A stretch of DNA of 64,000 bases, taken from Rhexocercosporidium sp. MPI-PUGE-AT-0058 (Eukaryota > Ascomycota > Leotiomycetes > Helotiales). A program made the position numbers and the translations under genes. The notes beneath the pieces are model-generated. The model saw nothing but the letters and a program-made list of their open reading frames with translations, did no database searches and was not told the DNA's origin. The DNA is taken from positions 1,488,001 through 1,552,000 of the forward strand of contig JAGTJL010000010.1 of NCBI GenBank assembly GCA_020746875.1, written 5' to 3'. How positions within the stretch are numbered: position 1 is the first letter of the stretch; every line of letters begins with the position of its first letter. Below are positions 10,245 to 22,389 of this stretch, in pieces.

Positions 10245-12095
10245 TTACTTGTTCCATGCCTCCCTGGCTTTATCATGGAGCTCCTTCACCAGACTAGCAT
10301 CGATGAATCTCTTCTCCACACTCATACCTTCCGGGAAGTTCCCAATCTCAAATTCCCACATCTCATCCAACTTCTCTCTCTTGTCGTCGAACTTGACCCA
10401 CTTCCACCCTTTCCTGGGACCATCTCTTCCCTCTCCGTGAAGCTCCTCCATTCTTTCCCACCCTTGAAGTGCAGCTGGGACATATGGCTCAAGACCATGA
10501 CTCAATTGTGCTTGCTGGCGATAATGTACGCTGGGATGAATACGTTCAACCGTATACCACTGCTCTTCGATTGGGATATTCTTCCCGGTCTTGTTGTTGA
10601 AGTTCGGCTCACGCTCTTTCGGGAAAGCCATTAACCAATACATAGGTGTGTGGCTATCATCAATCTCACCAAGGCCGTACCCACGTGGTAAGACCTTGTT
10701 TGTTGTGTCCGAGACGAGATTTTTGACGAATCTCGGAGCATTCCAGATGGACCAGCCTTCCGCGGATGGCGAGTCCGCTTCTGCCATTCTCTTGAATTCG
10801 GCAATTTGAAATGAGAGAGCGGATTCAGAGAACGCGAGATGAGGACGAATTCTATCAAGCATCCAGGCATAGCTAACTGAAGCAAGTTGCTCTCTGTCTC
10901 CTTGTGGGTTCTTACCAGCATTTGCAGAACTTCCTCCGCCAACATTGATGTGTGCTCCGGGGAACCAGCACTGGCACAAAGCTGTTTTGGGCTTTTGTCG
11001 AGGTCCGTGTGGGTCGCCCTTCGGATTGATGAGTGGTGGTGGTCGGAGTTTCCAGATTGCAGGAGCGAATGATTCGCGACGCTCGTCAAGAGCAAGGGCT
11101 TGGTAGGCGTGGAGGATTTCTAAATCAGGTCAGAAGAGTAAAGTTAGGTGGAGGACGCCCTTCCAGAAACGGAAAGTCTTGATGTATTGGAGTCGGAATC
11201 TTTCAGGCTACTGCAGTACAAGTGCCACTTCAAACCGCACACGTTGTGTGCTTGCCTTGATTAAGTTCAACAGCCAACCGACGTTGCTGCAGTGGAAAAG
11301 GTGGAAATCAACCCGAAAACAAGAAAGGAAGAAATAGGGACTTACGATCATTCAGTGATGTATCGTAGAATTGGTACGCTTTTTTATCCGCCTCAAACCA
11401 CTTGAACCAGTGTCCAAGATCAGGAACACCAAGGGCACCAACGGTATCGAATACACCAATGACTTGGATCTTGATTTCAGCTGGAGCTGTTATGACATGG
11501 CCACCAAGGTCGCTGAATTCTTTCCATGGTGGGTATGCAGTAAACTCCTGTTCGATGCCATCTTTTCTGTGAATGTATTCGTTGTACATTGAGATGAAAA
11601 CTGACATGGCGGCAGGTTTCAACACACCGAGCTGGCAGACAAGCCCCGCGGTTGCTCGTACGGTATATGCACCCCTCGAGAATCCGAAGAAGAAAAGTTG
11701 ATCTCCGGCTCGGTAGTTGTTGGCGAGAAAATTGTAGGCTTCGAGGATATTTTCAATCAAACCAATGCCCAAGCCACCTTCCACATCAAGTCAGCATAAT
11801 TTAACAGTGGTCGATATGGTATGCAATACTGACCTTGCCTCTTCTTCTCAAAGTTCCCAATATCTCCGGTCCCGATTCCCGCGTCGTAGTAGACCACTTG
11901 CTGCCATTCTTTCCCATGACTGTCTTTGCCAGCATTCGCCAGTACTCTGCTCAGGCGTGTGACATTGGATGAGCACCCCTTTTTCGGGTCCAAGGATGTT
12001 GCTGACTGCCAAGTCCCATCACAACAGATGACAAGTCTCTTGGGCTGGGCATCGACTTCTGTTGAGACGAAGGTCTTGTCGTATGTAGGAGCCAT
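10245..12095 (-). CDS. DUF2235 (Tle1-like) alpha/beta hydrolase
   Basis: Three exons (12095-11834, 11777-11346, 11119-10245) give 522 residues. The N-terminus has RLVICCDGTWQS, NVTRLSRVL and VYYDAGIGTG; then FFGFSRGAYTVR, the GxSxG nucleophile motif of the DUF2235 domain; then VIGVFDTVGALG and FPGAHINVGGG, which carry the Asp and His candidates. DUF2235 is related to the catalytic domain of bacterial type VI phospholipase effector Tle1; fungal members are common and mostly uncharacterised. No signal peptide or membrane span. The third exon carries a fungal C-terminal region (YTVERIHPSVHYR). A TATATA run about 65 bp upstream of the ATG fits a core promoter. The second intron is long (226 nt), but the frame across it is preserved. 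Confidence 0.9.
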
Positions 12096-13220
12096 GATTA
12101 GACAGCTAACTTAGATGTATCCAAGAAGATATTTCAATCCCTTTGCCTGGGATTGAGGATATATATGTCAAACTTGTTCGGAGAAAAACAAATGTCATTC
12201 TCACAAATTGAGAAACACAGCGGGGTCACTCTGATGGTACTAAACCAAATAAAGATTCCTGCCTGAGCTGAATACCGGAACTGATTCCACACCCGATTCG
12301 ATGGAGACTAGAGGCTGCGGCCCGCTCCAGTAATTTCCTTCCGCGTCTGTAGTTTGACAAATGGACAACGAGACGTTGGAGTTGTCGATCTTTCCTCGCT
12401 TCCTATCCAATTCCTGGCCGCAAACGGTATGTGGCGTTGAAAGACGCATCTGCGTGTGAGACATATCCCGTAATCGTTCGGCGAGCTGACGATTAGAGTA
12501 TTGAAACACTCTGGACGTAGCTAAAGTCTCTTTATTTTTGTGGAGAAATATCTTGTGCCGTCGTCATCTTGTCATCATAGCTGCACCGAGTATGGATGAT
12601 TCAAGCTCACTAATGCTGGCTGATACGTTTGCAGTATAGAACCAATCTCTACCAAGAGAACTGTTTCAGATCATGTGAAGAGGTTTCTCAATGCTTCGAA
12701 AGATTATAATTTTTTTGAATACCAATCAATCAGAGACCCTAGCGAAGATTTCTAAAGAAAATGATAATCTCCCGAGTAGGTTTAGCGTAGCAAAACGCCA
12801 CATTACAGGGCTGAGGAAAAGCGAGAGTGGTGACAACCCCTTTTCCCTTCGGGTGGGAAATAAACAAACATCTTTGCGGCTCGGATTGTGGCATCAAGAA
12901 ACCCCCACCACGGCATTGAAGGGTTCAGATCTTCCCCATTGTGAAATACGAGGCTTGTATCATGACATTCTTGGCTCGCCATTGACGTCATGCGGGGAGT
13001 CCGCGAGAGACGGTAAGAGCGAGCATTTATAGCTTTGTTCTCGTCATGTCGCTTTCTTATTCCTCCTGATGTCTCAAAACTGACTTTATTGAGTTGTTCG
13101 ATTGATATCTATTCTGTAGTCTAGGTCCGTATAAGCCTTGTAGCTGCCGAAGCCAAAGCTAACAAGCAATCTGGTAGCCCCTCCAGTCCGCAAATATGTC
13201 TCACTAACCTTCCACAGTCA
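12096..13220. other. Intergenic region without a supported gene
   Basis: Short reading frames are present on both strands (for example 12240-12509 minus and 12691-13032 plus), but none shows a recognisable domain, signal peptide or splicing continuation. Confidence 0.5.
12159..12166 (-). promoter_or_regulatory. TATA box of the DUF2235 gene
   Basis: An alternating TA run (ATATATAT on either strand) about 65-70 bp upstream of the ATG at 12095. Confidence 0.4.
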
Positions 13221-13666
13221 ACAGCCTCAAGACCGCCGCCAACTCGGTATACGACTTTGTCACAAACGACCGTTTATCCGGCAGATCAAAATGGGCACTA
13301 CGACCCAAAACAAGATGAAGCGAATTGCAAGAAAGACAGTTAGGTGGCTTGAAGGATAAACTGAACGAGGCTGCTTTGGGCGGACTGCCTCCTAGAGAAG
13401 GGAGCTATGTTGAGCAATGTGGAAGTGGATTGAATGGTGGACACTTACGGGAGGAGGAAAGCTGAAAGCTGACTGGGAAAGTGGCTACCTATATTCTGGG
13501 AATAAACAGCCAGCCACAGTCTGGCGGGAAGTTAGACGAGGAAGACAGGCAACCGGCTGGGCCGCCAAATCGACTAGATCACGATGTTCGTGTGGAGCAG
13601 TTCCGTAGGAGCCAATATCATATCAGACGTGCATATTACATGCCAGATCCGAGCCGTAATGATTAA
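13221..13666 (+). pseudogene. Broken small stress/LEA-like fungal protein gene
   Basis: Three consecutive frames carry pieces that together look like one small fungal hydrophilic protein family: NSLKTAANSVYDFVTND just after a TTCCACAG acceptor-like site, then GHYDPKQDEA ending in TAG, then GLKDKLNEAALGG and GSYVEQ, and finally, in another frame from 13481, GPPNRLDHDVRVEQFRR. The segment order is the one I associate with small conserved ascomycete proteins of unknown function (NSVYD, LNEAALGG, DHDxxVExFxR). No ATG precedes the first piece in frame. At least two frameshifts and several stops separate the pieces, so it is a relic. Family assignment is from memory of motif order and is moderate. 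Confidence 0.55.
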
Positions 13667-14256
13667 AAAGACGCAAGATACCAAAGTGTGAAGATATTTG
13701 ACGACTTTTGACGAGACATAGCATCGGACGATAAATTCTAAGGAGCAAGTACATGGCTTGATCAGAATCCTTGAGCCGCGACGAGTCTTCTGTACCTAGG
13801 CAGATATCGACTTTCGAAATTGCTTGTCGCTCTTGGAGTCATTCCTTTATACAGCAAGCCAAGGAATGACGATTGGCTCGGTGGCCAGGCGGTCCCTTCT
13901 CTTTGCAGGGAACTTCATATCATCTTTAATGTATAACACTCATCGGCGTCCAACCCTACGTACCCTACATTTGTTTTGTGTCATTTTGACATGCACGTGA
14001 TGTCTGCCCCTCAGCGGCGGCTTGCATTTGTGTCGCCTCGTATCAGTGCTCGAGTGGTCATGATGTTGTCCAGTGTTGCCTCACTTGTCGGAGAGTACTG
14101 ATAACGGTTTCCTAATGGTGTTTACCCAGCATTAGTCTGTGTTGGGTTGGGGGTTATGAATACGCCCCCTTCCCACCACGCACCAGCCACTTGTAGTTCT
14201 GCCTCAAAGTAAGAAAAATCTTCTTCATATATTGCGTCATTCATCCCTCCTTTAAG
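13667..14256. other. Upstream region of the CBM18 gene
   Basis: No gene seen. CATATATT about 24-31 bp before the ATG is a possible initiator or TATA element. Confidence 0.5.
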
Positions 14257-15113
14257 ATGTTCCCATCCAGTTTCATACAACTGGCCACGGTTGCTTTTCT
14301 TCTAGCGAGTCCAACATTGGCTCTTCCAGCAGATCTCGTCGAAGACACCTTTGTTACAGTCAACAACGGTCCTCTCCGCTCGCCTGACGGTACATGCGGA
14401 GGCAATAATGCGTATACATGTTCAGGTACCAACTATGGACCATGCTGCTCATCATATAACTTCGTATGTGCCGTTTTCTCGCTTTGTCAAACATATTCCG
14501 AGTTCGGCAAATCAACCACAACTGCTAACATCAACAGTGCGGCAACCTCACATCCCATTGTCTCGCATCCCATGGATGCCAACCCCAATTCGGTACATGC
14601 ATCACCCCTTCCGCAGTCATAACACCCAGCCTCGACGGTCTCTGCGGCCTCGCAACAGCAACAACCTGTTCCGTCGGTCCCTGGGAAGGAGCCTGCTGTT
14701 CCAACTACGGCTTCTGCGGCTTCAACTCAACCTTCTGCCTCCTCTCACAAGGGTGCCAGCCCGCTTTCGGTTCCTGCACTCAGATATCACCATTCGGCAC
14801 CTGTGGCGGAACTACGAATTATGTCTGTACTGACAGTGCATTCGGACCTTGCTGTTCCGAAACTGGGTATTGTGGCTCCACGCCTAGCTATTGTGGATTG
14901 AGATGTCAGGGCCATGCGGGACTTTGTCTGGCTCCTAGTGCAGATGGCACTTGTGGATGGGAGAGAGGGTATACGTGTCTTGGGAGTGGGTTTGGGGAGT
15001 GTTGCTCTGGTAGTGGCTGGTGTGGGAAAAGTGCAGCGCATTGTAGTGTTAAGGCTGGATGTCAAGAGGGGTCGTTGTCGAACCCGCATTTAGGAGTTTG
15101 CAATCTGCCTTGA
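14257..15113 (+). CDS. Secreted multi-module chitin-binding protein (CBM18/hevein-like)
   Basis: Two exons (14257-14463, 14538-15113) give 260 residues. A signal peptide (about 1-22, ending LASPTLALP) is followed by four successive cysteine-rich hevein-type modules: CGGNNAYTCSGTNYGPCCS with CGNLTSHC; CGLATATTC with GACCSNYGFCG; CGGTTNYVC with GPCCSETGYCG; and CGWERGYTC with GECCSGSGWCG. The CCS-x-x-G-x-CG core and the aromatic residues needed for N-acetylglucosamine binding are present in modules 2-4. Module 1 is interrupted by the intron, whose removal joins SSYNF to CGNLT. No catalytic domain follows, so it is a lectin-like secreted protein. Family knowledge: such proteins can bind and shield fungal wall chitin. 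That role here is inference. Confidence 0.9.
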
Positions 15114-17407
15114 GCAGACAGACTGAAAACTCGAGAGTGCTTGCAATTGACGATTCTCATGGTATAGATATCAGAGGTCATTGATCTTGAATTCAAGAAG
15201 TTCTTCTCTGCAGAATCAAATTCCTCGAGCGACTTACTATTTTACCTACGGTCATGACATTGCCTTCGAATTCCACCATCACAAGACTACCGTAGATATC
15301 TTTTCAGACTTAATCAAATCTGACTTATAGTATTTTCATTCGGTAGAAGCCTGCCTTTTTATATCTTCATTTCACTTTTACATTTGGCGAGACCAGCTCT
15401 TCCATGAAAGAATGAGAATCCAGTCATGCTGTGGAATTTCATCGGAATGTCCGAGACGTAGATGCGTCTTAAATCATGGGATGGTATAGCAATGGTGATC
15501 TCGTGGAGGATGTGGGTTTTCTGGCACGAGATGATACCTCGGCGAAGGCCTGGACGCAATGCCCTGGGAGAAAACAGACTGTGTTGCTACGAAGCACTGC
15601 AATGCCTCCCCGAATCCCCAGCATCGAGACTGGAATCCTTTGAGCTAAACAATCACAGTACTCGCGATGCATATTAAACACGCTCTCACATGTATTGTTT
15701 TCCTCTTCCGTGGTGTCTGCGAGATAGACAGCCGACGACGATGACTTTCCTGCTGTTGAGAAAAGCTCTACGTCTATGAGTATGTAGTTAAGGAGGTATG
15801 GGCTTCCAAGTGGCGCGGTCTTCCTTAAGAGACAGCAGTGGAAAATACTGCTCTGTTCAGTCCGACTTAACATGCTCGGAAGCTGTCGACACCACTTGCC
15901 CTGACATTACCGTCCGTTCTCATACAAATACTCTAGATACTTGGTTCACTTCACGGGTTCTACAGAATTGTGAGACTGTACGAGCGGCGGAGTAGGTCTT
16001 GGTTCGTCCAACATTTGATTCAATTGTGGGATATCCCATACTCTAGTATATTATAGCAGTAGTATAATGCCCCCGCACCCCCTTCCGAGAGATATCATAC
16101 CACAGCTTAGTGCAACGCCGACGCTGATGGAGCATCCAGTCATAGCAATAGGGACTTGAGTGGCTGCCTCTGGTGTATCCCCATCACCCCAACATTTCTT
16201 CTCGTATTGTGTATCCAGCCTCCACCAGCTTTCAAGACCGCGCGCCGAGGCAATCGTGTTCGAGCATGCGCCATTCAAAGAGGTATCCCCACACAAAGGC
16301 CATCGTATTCGACAAAGATCTGTCTCCCATCATCGACATTCACCCCCCATCGCCCTCAATAAAGAAGACCCAACGGGAGACAAACTTCCTATCAGGGAGC
16401 TTGCATAGCAAAATTATCCATCTCCAGAGCCTCACATCCCGTGAAGGATGCTGGCAACGCACCACTGTAACGAGTTCGAGGTGGAGGTCGTGGCTGGCTC
16501 TGTTACTTTTTGATAAAGAGGAAAGAAAACTTCGTCGCACAGAAAATCCAGATTTTGTCGTTGGGGAGCTTCACTAGCTTGGAGCTAGTGGGAAGCGAAA
16601 ATTGTGGGTCTGAGGACCAGGCGGTCAGGTGAGTGTTTGCTTGCTTTGCTTTTGTTTTCCTCAAGAATCTGGACTGCGGTTATTCCTAATTTTCTTTTCT
16701 CGGGGGCTATTTCCTCACAATCGAGTTAATTGTCCTTTGTATTTTGACATCTTTGTCAAGTCGCCCTGCGCTTGGTGCTTTTATCGGACTCTCTAGTGGA
16801 CACATGCCTGAGATATACACCACGTCGGTAGAAGGAAGTCCTTTTGACAGATTTGAGAAATACATGAAGATCAAGCAAGCCACAACAACATTTTTTTGAC
16901 GATCACAGAAAGGAAACCAAAATAAATTCCGGGGAGATCTTCAAACGAGGGATTCAAAAAAAGACCTCGCGATGATCGACAACATTGAGGCTCCTCTCTG
17001 GAGCTATGATGTCGTTGCAGGATGTCGCCGCTGCTAAAGGCTACTAACGTAAGCCATCCGCGGCCTAAAATTCCAAATAGCTCTTCAAGCATGCCTTTCT
17101 GGAAATCAGCATCGGCAATAAAAGGCATGATGATCTCATATGGTTTCCAGTTCCAGTTTGGATCGTTTGCTGTTGTTGGCTTAAGCTGCTGCTGGCTCAG
17201 GCACTGGGTCGTGACGGCACCTCTTAGGTGAGGGGATAGCTGTTCCTGGCCTTGCAGACTATTCTTTGATGGCGGGTGTAGGTCTTGCCGGCCTTGTTGC
17301 ATTACGTCGATGGCTAGAGCTGGGAGCTCGGCGCTGGGGAAGGAGAGAAGTATAAACAAGAAAGTTTCCCAGTTTTAAAGCTTACATCACCCCTTACACG
17401 CTCCAGA
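15114..17407. other. 2.3-kb region without a convincing gene
   Basis: Open frames occur on the minus strand at 15469-15873 (134 residues) and 16871-17359 (162 residues). Neither shows a recognisable domain, and the second would start only 48 bp from the oppositely oriented hydrolase relic. Possibly decayed coding DNA. Confidence 0.45.
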
Positions 17408-18762
17408 ATGTATCGCTCATCAATAACCGCGTTAGCTCTCTTTACCGCTTCTGTGGCTGGCAAGAGATGTATCAATCAAACTGTTCCAGTTACAATCTCA
17501 GCTCGTCAAGCTGCATTCGATATCGACATCCCTCAGTCGAACCTCGAAGTTTCAGACTTCGTTCTCATGTCATGCAGCAAGGGCGTAATTTTACCGATCT
17601 TGCCATCGTAGGATATGGAACTACTTCGGGAACATACAATATCAGTACCCAGTTCTGCATGCCTGACAGTAGCAATGTTACGGCCCCAACTGTTCAGGTC
17701 CTTACCCACGGAATTGGCTTTGACAAGACGTGAGTACCTTGCACCCTTGGTCTTGATTGGTAGCTGAATACCTTCACAGATACTGGGACTCCCCATATGC
17801 TGGATACAATTACTCCTACGTAAATACAGCCGTCGATCAGTTCAAGTATTGCATCTTATCTCTCGACCGTCTCGGTGTCGGCAACTCCTCTCACGGCGAA
17901 CCTCTGAACGAGATCCAATCGTTCCTCGAGGTTGAAGCCACCGCCCAACTCACACGAATGCTTCGCAACGGCAGCTTCCCCGGCCTCAACTAAACGTTCA
18001 GCAAAGTCGTTCACGTTGGTCACAGCTTCGGATCCGCGCAGACCTACTCACTGGCAAACCTATACCCTGAGCTCACTGACGGCATTATCCTGACTGGCTT
18101 CTCGATGAACGCATCCTTCGTCCCCTTCTTTGCCGCTGGTGCAAACTTCCAACAAGCCAATCTCAACCAGCCTTTACGATTAAGTAACATTACTGGTCAA
18201 CGGATCCAGACTCTTCTCAGCATGTATGCCGATCCACTGGTCGATTACATCGCCCCAATCGACCTTTCTACCATCGCAGCTCCTCAGATGCTGCCAAATG
18301 GATACTTGGTCTCGTCCAATGCCGAGGCTAACAAGTATCTCTTCTTGAAGCCCAAGTTCTACGATGCTGGTATCTTGACTTTAGCAGAGGCTACCAAGCA
18401 GCCTGTCACCCTCGGAGAGCTCTTGACTCTCGGAAGTTTAGTCATGATGAACAACTACAATGGCCCAACCATGGTCATCACTGGAGGTCAGTAACACACC
18501 CTCAAACTTTACCACCAGGAAGCACTAACACTACGCAGACTCTGATCTCCCATACTGTGGAGGTGACTGCTTGGCCACTGGCGTTGCTGCTACCAGCATC
18601 CCAGCTATGGTCAAGATGAACTTCCCCAACGTCTCTGATGGCAATTTCTCAGCTGTCGTAAAGCCAAATACTGGCCACGGCATCAACTTCCACTACAACG
18701 CAACCGGTGCCTACAATGTCATTAACGATTTCTTGGGCTCCAAGGGATTGGCCAGCTCTTAA
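17408..18762 (+). pseudogene. Secreted alpha/beta hydrolase, disabled by a frameshift and an in-frame stop
   Basis: Starts with a good signal peptide (MYRSSITALALFTASVAG). It then follows a fungal secreted alpha/beta-hydrolase pattern: LTHGIGFDKTYWD across an intron (about 17730-17779), LDRLGVGNSSHG, VVHVGHSFGSAQ with the nucleophile Ser, LTGFSMNASF, then across a second intron (from 18485) GDSDLPYCGGDC with the acid residue and NTGHGINFHYN with the His. Two lesions interrupt it. A single-base frameshift at about 17570-17582 lies between DFVLMS and QQGRNFTD. A TAA at 17991-17993 sits between SFPGLN and TFSKVVHVGH. Everything else, including splice sites and triad, is intact, so inactivation looks recent. 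If either lesion is an assembly error the gene could be live. Confidence 0.8.
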
Positions 18763-21700
18763 ATGGGAGGACTAACGATATGTAATTATGACTGGAAGAT
18801 ATAGGTGGATGTTCGATTGTTATAATACGAATGCAATAATTGTAAATTACCTAATTTATAATATGAATTTATTTTTACCCCGCTTTTTCATTGTTTTGCT
18901 CACGTTTGTGATTGTGCTGGGTGTTTGCGGAGGTCTGTATAGAGTTCGTTCCTCATCATTTTCAGGTTCTTGTTGTGGTGGGGAAAGATCACGTACCCAT
19001 ACCACCACACCCATTACAAAAGCATGGACATACTCATCATCGGTGTAAGAGTAAGTAGCGAAGCCTCACAGCTGATAGCCGGTGGACACCACAGATGGAG
19101 CAGCTCAAGTGACCTGAACTATCGAGCCAGCTTCGGAGTTGTGGCTGCCGGGGCTCCTTTCCTTCTGATGCACCATCTAGCCTTTTTAAATAGTCTAAAG
19201 GCGACTTGTCACTTACTGATATCGTATTGTACAACGTCGTGAGGGAAACGTGATATTAGATCCACGTGACTATCACGATACCTACTCTTTCGAGGTATGG
19301 TGGTCTCCCAAGCCCAGCAACCACATGTCAAGACTTGCGATCTCCCGGGTAAATTCTGTCTGCAGCCTTGGTGATGTCTTATCTCTTCAAGACCTCTCTT
19401 AGGAAACTGTACTGCACTGTACAACCAACAACAACCCACATGCAGTTTCCCCGAACTCGTTCCTACTTACCTACCTTCCTAAACCGCAACTCCAAGCCCA
19501 GAACTCCAACGGCTTGTCCGAGATCTCCCCTCTCACTGCATGTGAAAGATGAAGACGTCGATAGGATAGGTTAGGTTAGATAGATTTTGTTAGGTCTACA
19601 GTACCAAGCATTTGAAGTTTGAATAGTGCTAGAAGATAAGATACCAATCCGTCCGTCGGAAGAGTACAGTACTGTAGAGTGCATGGTCTGGTCTAGTTAG
19701 TGCTTCTAGAATATCTCAAAGAATGTCACTTTTCGCTCTACTCTCCCTAGCTCAGCTGGAATCCAAAAGCAAAGATGGCTCGCCACTACAGCGGGCGCGT
19801 CAAATGTCCTTCCGCAATGAATAATCGGTCGGGATTTGTTTTTTTGATTGTTTCTTACACTGAACCAAGAGTCTATCTTAGCATGGAAGTATAGAATCGT
19901 AATCAGTATGGAATAAACTCACTATACCTGGCGATAACCGTTTGACCAGTTTCAATAAGTGGCAGGTTGAACAGGTACTTACGTACCTTGTGCGATGCGG
20001 GCTTGGATCCGAGAAGTCAAATCCTGCCTGCCACGAACCTTGGAGGGGCTGGAAAATTAAGACATCGACGACACGTACCGTCCCGTACGAAGGAGGAAGA
20101 CATGAGGAGAACAGGGCCGTCGACGAGGACGAGCGAGCCTTCTGTTCAAGCAAGCCAGTGAATAATCAGCCACTTCGATGGGTAGATGCATATCGCTTGT
20201 CAAAACGGTCCTTCTTCCTGAATAGTGAACGCCATTCCGATCCGCCAGCGCAAAAAGAACGAGTGCAGCCAGCCTATCAAAGTACTCCGTACCTGTTCCA
20301 CCGATTAAGAACTTGGGCGGTCGTGTAGGGTTTTGCCACAGCCTTGACTTCTTATCGTTCGTTGATGCTTTATTTTTTGGAGGATTTTCATGCAGCTTTC
20401 CATTCTGCTGCTGCTGCTCCTCCCACCTTCCTTCCCTAGAGAAGCATTGCATGGAACGTTCCAACATTTGTACTTCCTGGTTGTACTGTACTGTGAACTA
20501 CTGCATCCACGAGGTCCTGAATTGAAGTAGAAGAAACTCGAAAGACACCACTAGAATCCGGACCTCTCTGCCTGAAGTTGAGATGGATCATATGGTGAGG
20601 AGTTCATGATAGAAGGCCCAGCTTTCCCTCGCTTTACTCTTTCCAGCTCGAGTCCTCCATGCCAGTCTGTAGAAGCAGACCTCATTCAGGCTCTAGACCG
20701 GCCGCTCTGCCATGGTTGGTGTTGCTGGAGCGTTGCTTTCTTCCAGGCCTATCGATTAATTCGGTTTAGCGGACCACGCAAGGGCAAGGCCGGCGGCAAA
20801 CTTTATTTGGCTTGCTCTGCATGGGTGCGATGCAGTGAGTGCCTTGCGATGGGTAGGGTGGGGATGGAATGGTTTTGGTCAAACTACTTTGGTGTATTGC
20901 TGGTTTGGTGGGCTGGCGCGTCTTGGGGGCCACATCTTTTGGTTGATCCAAACCGTACTGAGATCATTCGATGATATGCTTTTGCTTCTGCACAGATAAT
21001 TGACATGGGTACTGTACTGTAGGATTTTATGAGATGGCTTGATATCAGAGACATTTTGCTTCAGCACCAACTGACTCTTGTACTTCCAAAAGGGGGCCAT
21101 CTCCTGATGGACCCCTCAACTGTCACGGAGAAACTAGTCTCGAATGTGGACTCTTTCGTCAAGCCCACTCATGGTGCATGCGGAGTGATGAGATCCAGGC
21201 GATATTTACTGGGTCTGAGTAATGCATGCGCGGACAAGCAGCGCACCTTGAGAGGAACGCTTGTACGGCGTTTCCCGTTTGAGCATCGTGTCGTTCGTAC
21301 ATCGTTTCTCGGTTTGTCGTTCGCGACCTTTGGCACGTCGTTGTCCATGGCCTGCTTGTCTGGCCTGGCTTGAGGCAAATATTAGATTTATTCGCCTCCA
21401 TCTCGCCGACCTTGCTTGGGCCGGTGCTTGCTGCAGCTGCAGCTTCCCACCTAGACGGACCACTGGGATGGCCTGGTGTGTGGATGGGATGGCATGGGAT
21501 AGGATGGCTGGGGTTTTACCCGCAGTCAAGCCTGGACAGCCAATCTGTATCTCTTGACTCTGTCCCACGGGCGTTCTTGGTGGTGCTGGGCAAACCCAGG
21601 CACATAAACCGGGAAATGCATCTGCTGTTACTTCTCACGATCTTGAATTGTGTGAATGAACCATCATCGATCTCTTCACTTGACATCCAAACCAACAAGC

Positions 21701-22389
21701 ATTGCCCATCTGATTATCGATTACTTTCCGGCTCTTATTAAGAGGTTCTTGGACCGTTTTAGTGTCCGCCTGCCAATTTAGTTTGGGTGAGGAGACCCGG
21801 CGCGCATAAGCGAGATAGGAACTGGAAGGGATCTGAGAGTTGAGACACCCGCGAGATTGCATCGAAGAGCCCTGGAGCAAAACGACAAGCTTCCACTTCG
21901 CCCATCCATCCTCCTCTCGACCTCACCTCGCCCTCGCCGTCACCCTTCACTCCTTTCTCAATTCCTCCCGGACGACAAGAGACGGACGGTAGGCGTGCTG
22001 TCCAATTGCATCTGTTTATTCAGGACTTTACTGTTTCTGCATTGGACTGACTGAGTAGAGAGAGGAGCGCCCACCGACCAATCCCGGCTCAATCTGACTG
22101 TAACACCTGCAGCGTCCGACTGACTGACTATCCGCCTACCTGCCCTCGCCAACTGTAGAGACATTATCATAACGCATTGATTTCTACTGGAACGATTCTC
22201 TCGACATTACGCCGCATCTGCCGAACCCAAGTCGTCAATTAAGTGTTGGTTCTTATCCAAACTTGACCTGTTTCGTTCCTTCTCCACCGAGATTCGAACC
22301 CGCAAGCACATCCACATTGACAACCTCCCCTTCGAATTATATCAACCCACCCAGTCTCTCGACATTCGAAGTCTCGCGCAACATACATC
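18763..22389. other. 3.6-kb gene-poor region upstream of a membrane-protein gene
   Basis: No protein-coding gene is supported on either strand. Contains several GTACTGTAC-type palindromic tracts (near 19407, 19664, 20483, 21009), a TTAGGTTAG run near 19570 and, close to 22390, a pyrimidine-rich leader. The last several hundred bases probably include the promoter and 5' untranslated region of the gene at 22390. Confidence 0.6.

Noticed and set aside
12240..13032. Short frames at 12240-12509 (minus) and 12691-13032 (plus)
   Set aside because: No motif, no splicing continuation, nothing like the neighbouring genes.
15469..15873. 134-codon minus-strand frame
   Set aside because: No domain or signal peptide; it could be a fragment of a decayed gene but I cannot link it to a family.
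16871..17359. 162-codon minus-strand frame starting MFILLSFPSAELPALAIDV
   Set aside because: No recognisable domain, and its start lies 48 bp from the start of the oppositely oriented hydrolase relic, leaving no room for two promoters.
19560..19590. TTAGGTTAG run considered as interstitial telomere sequence
   Set aside because: The unit lacks the TTAGGG form and only about two units are present.
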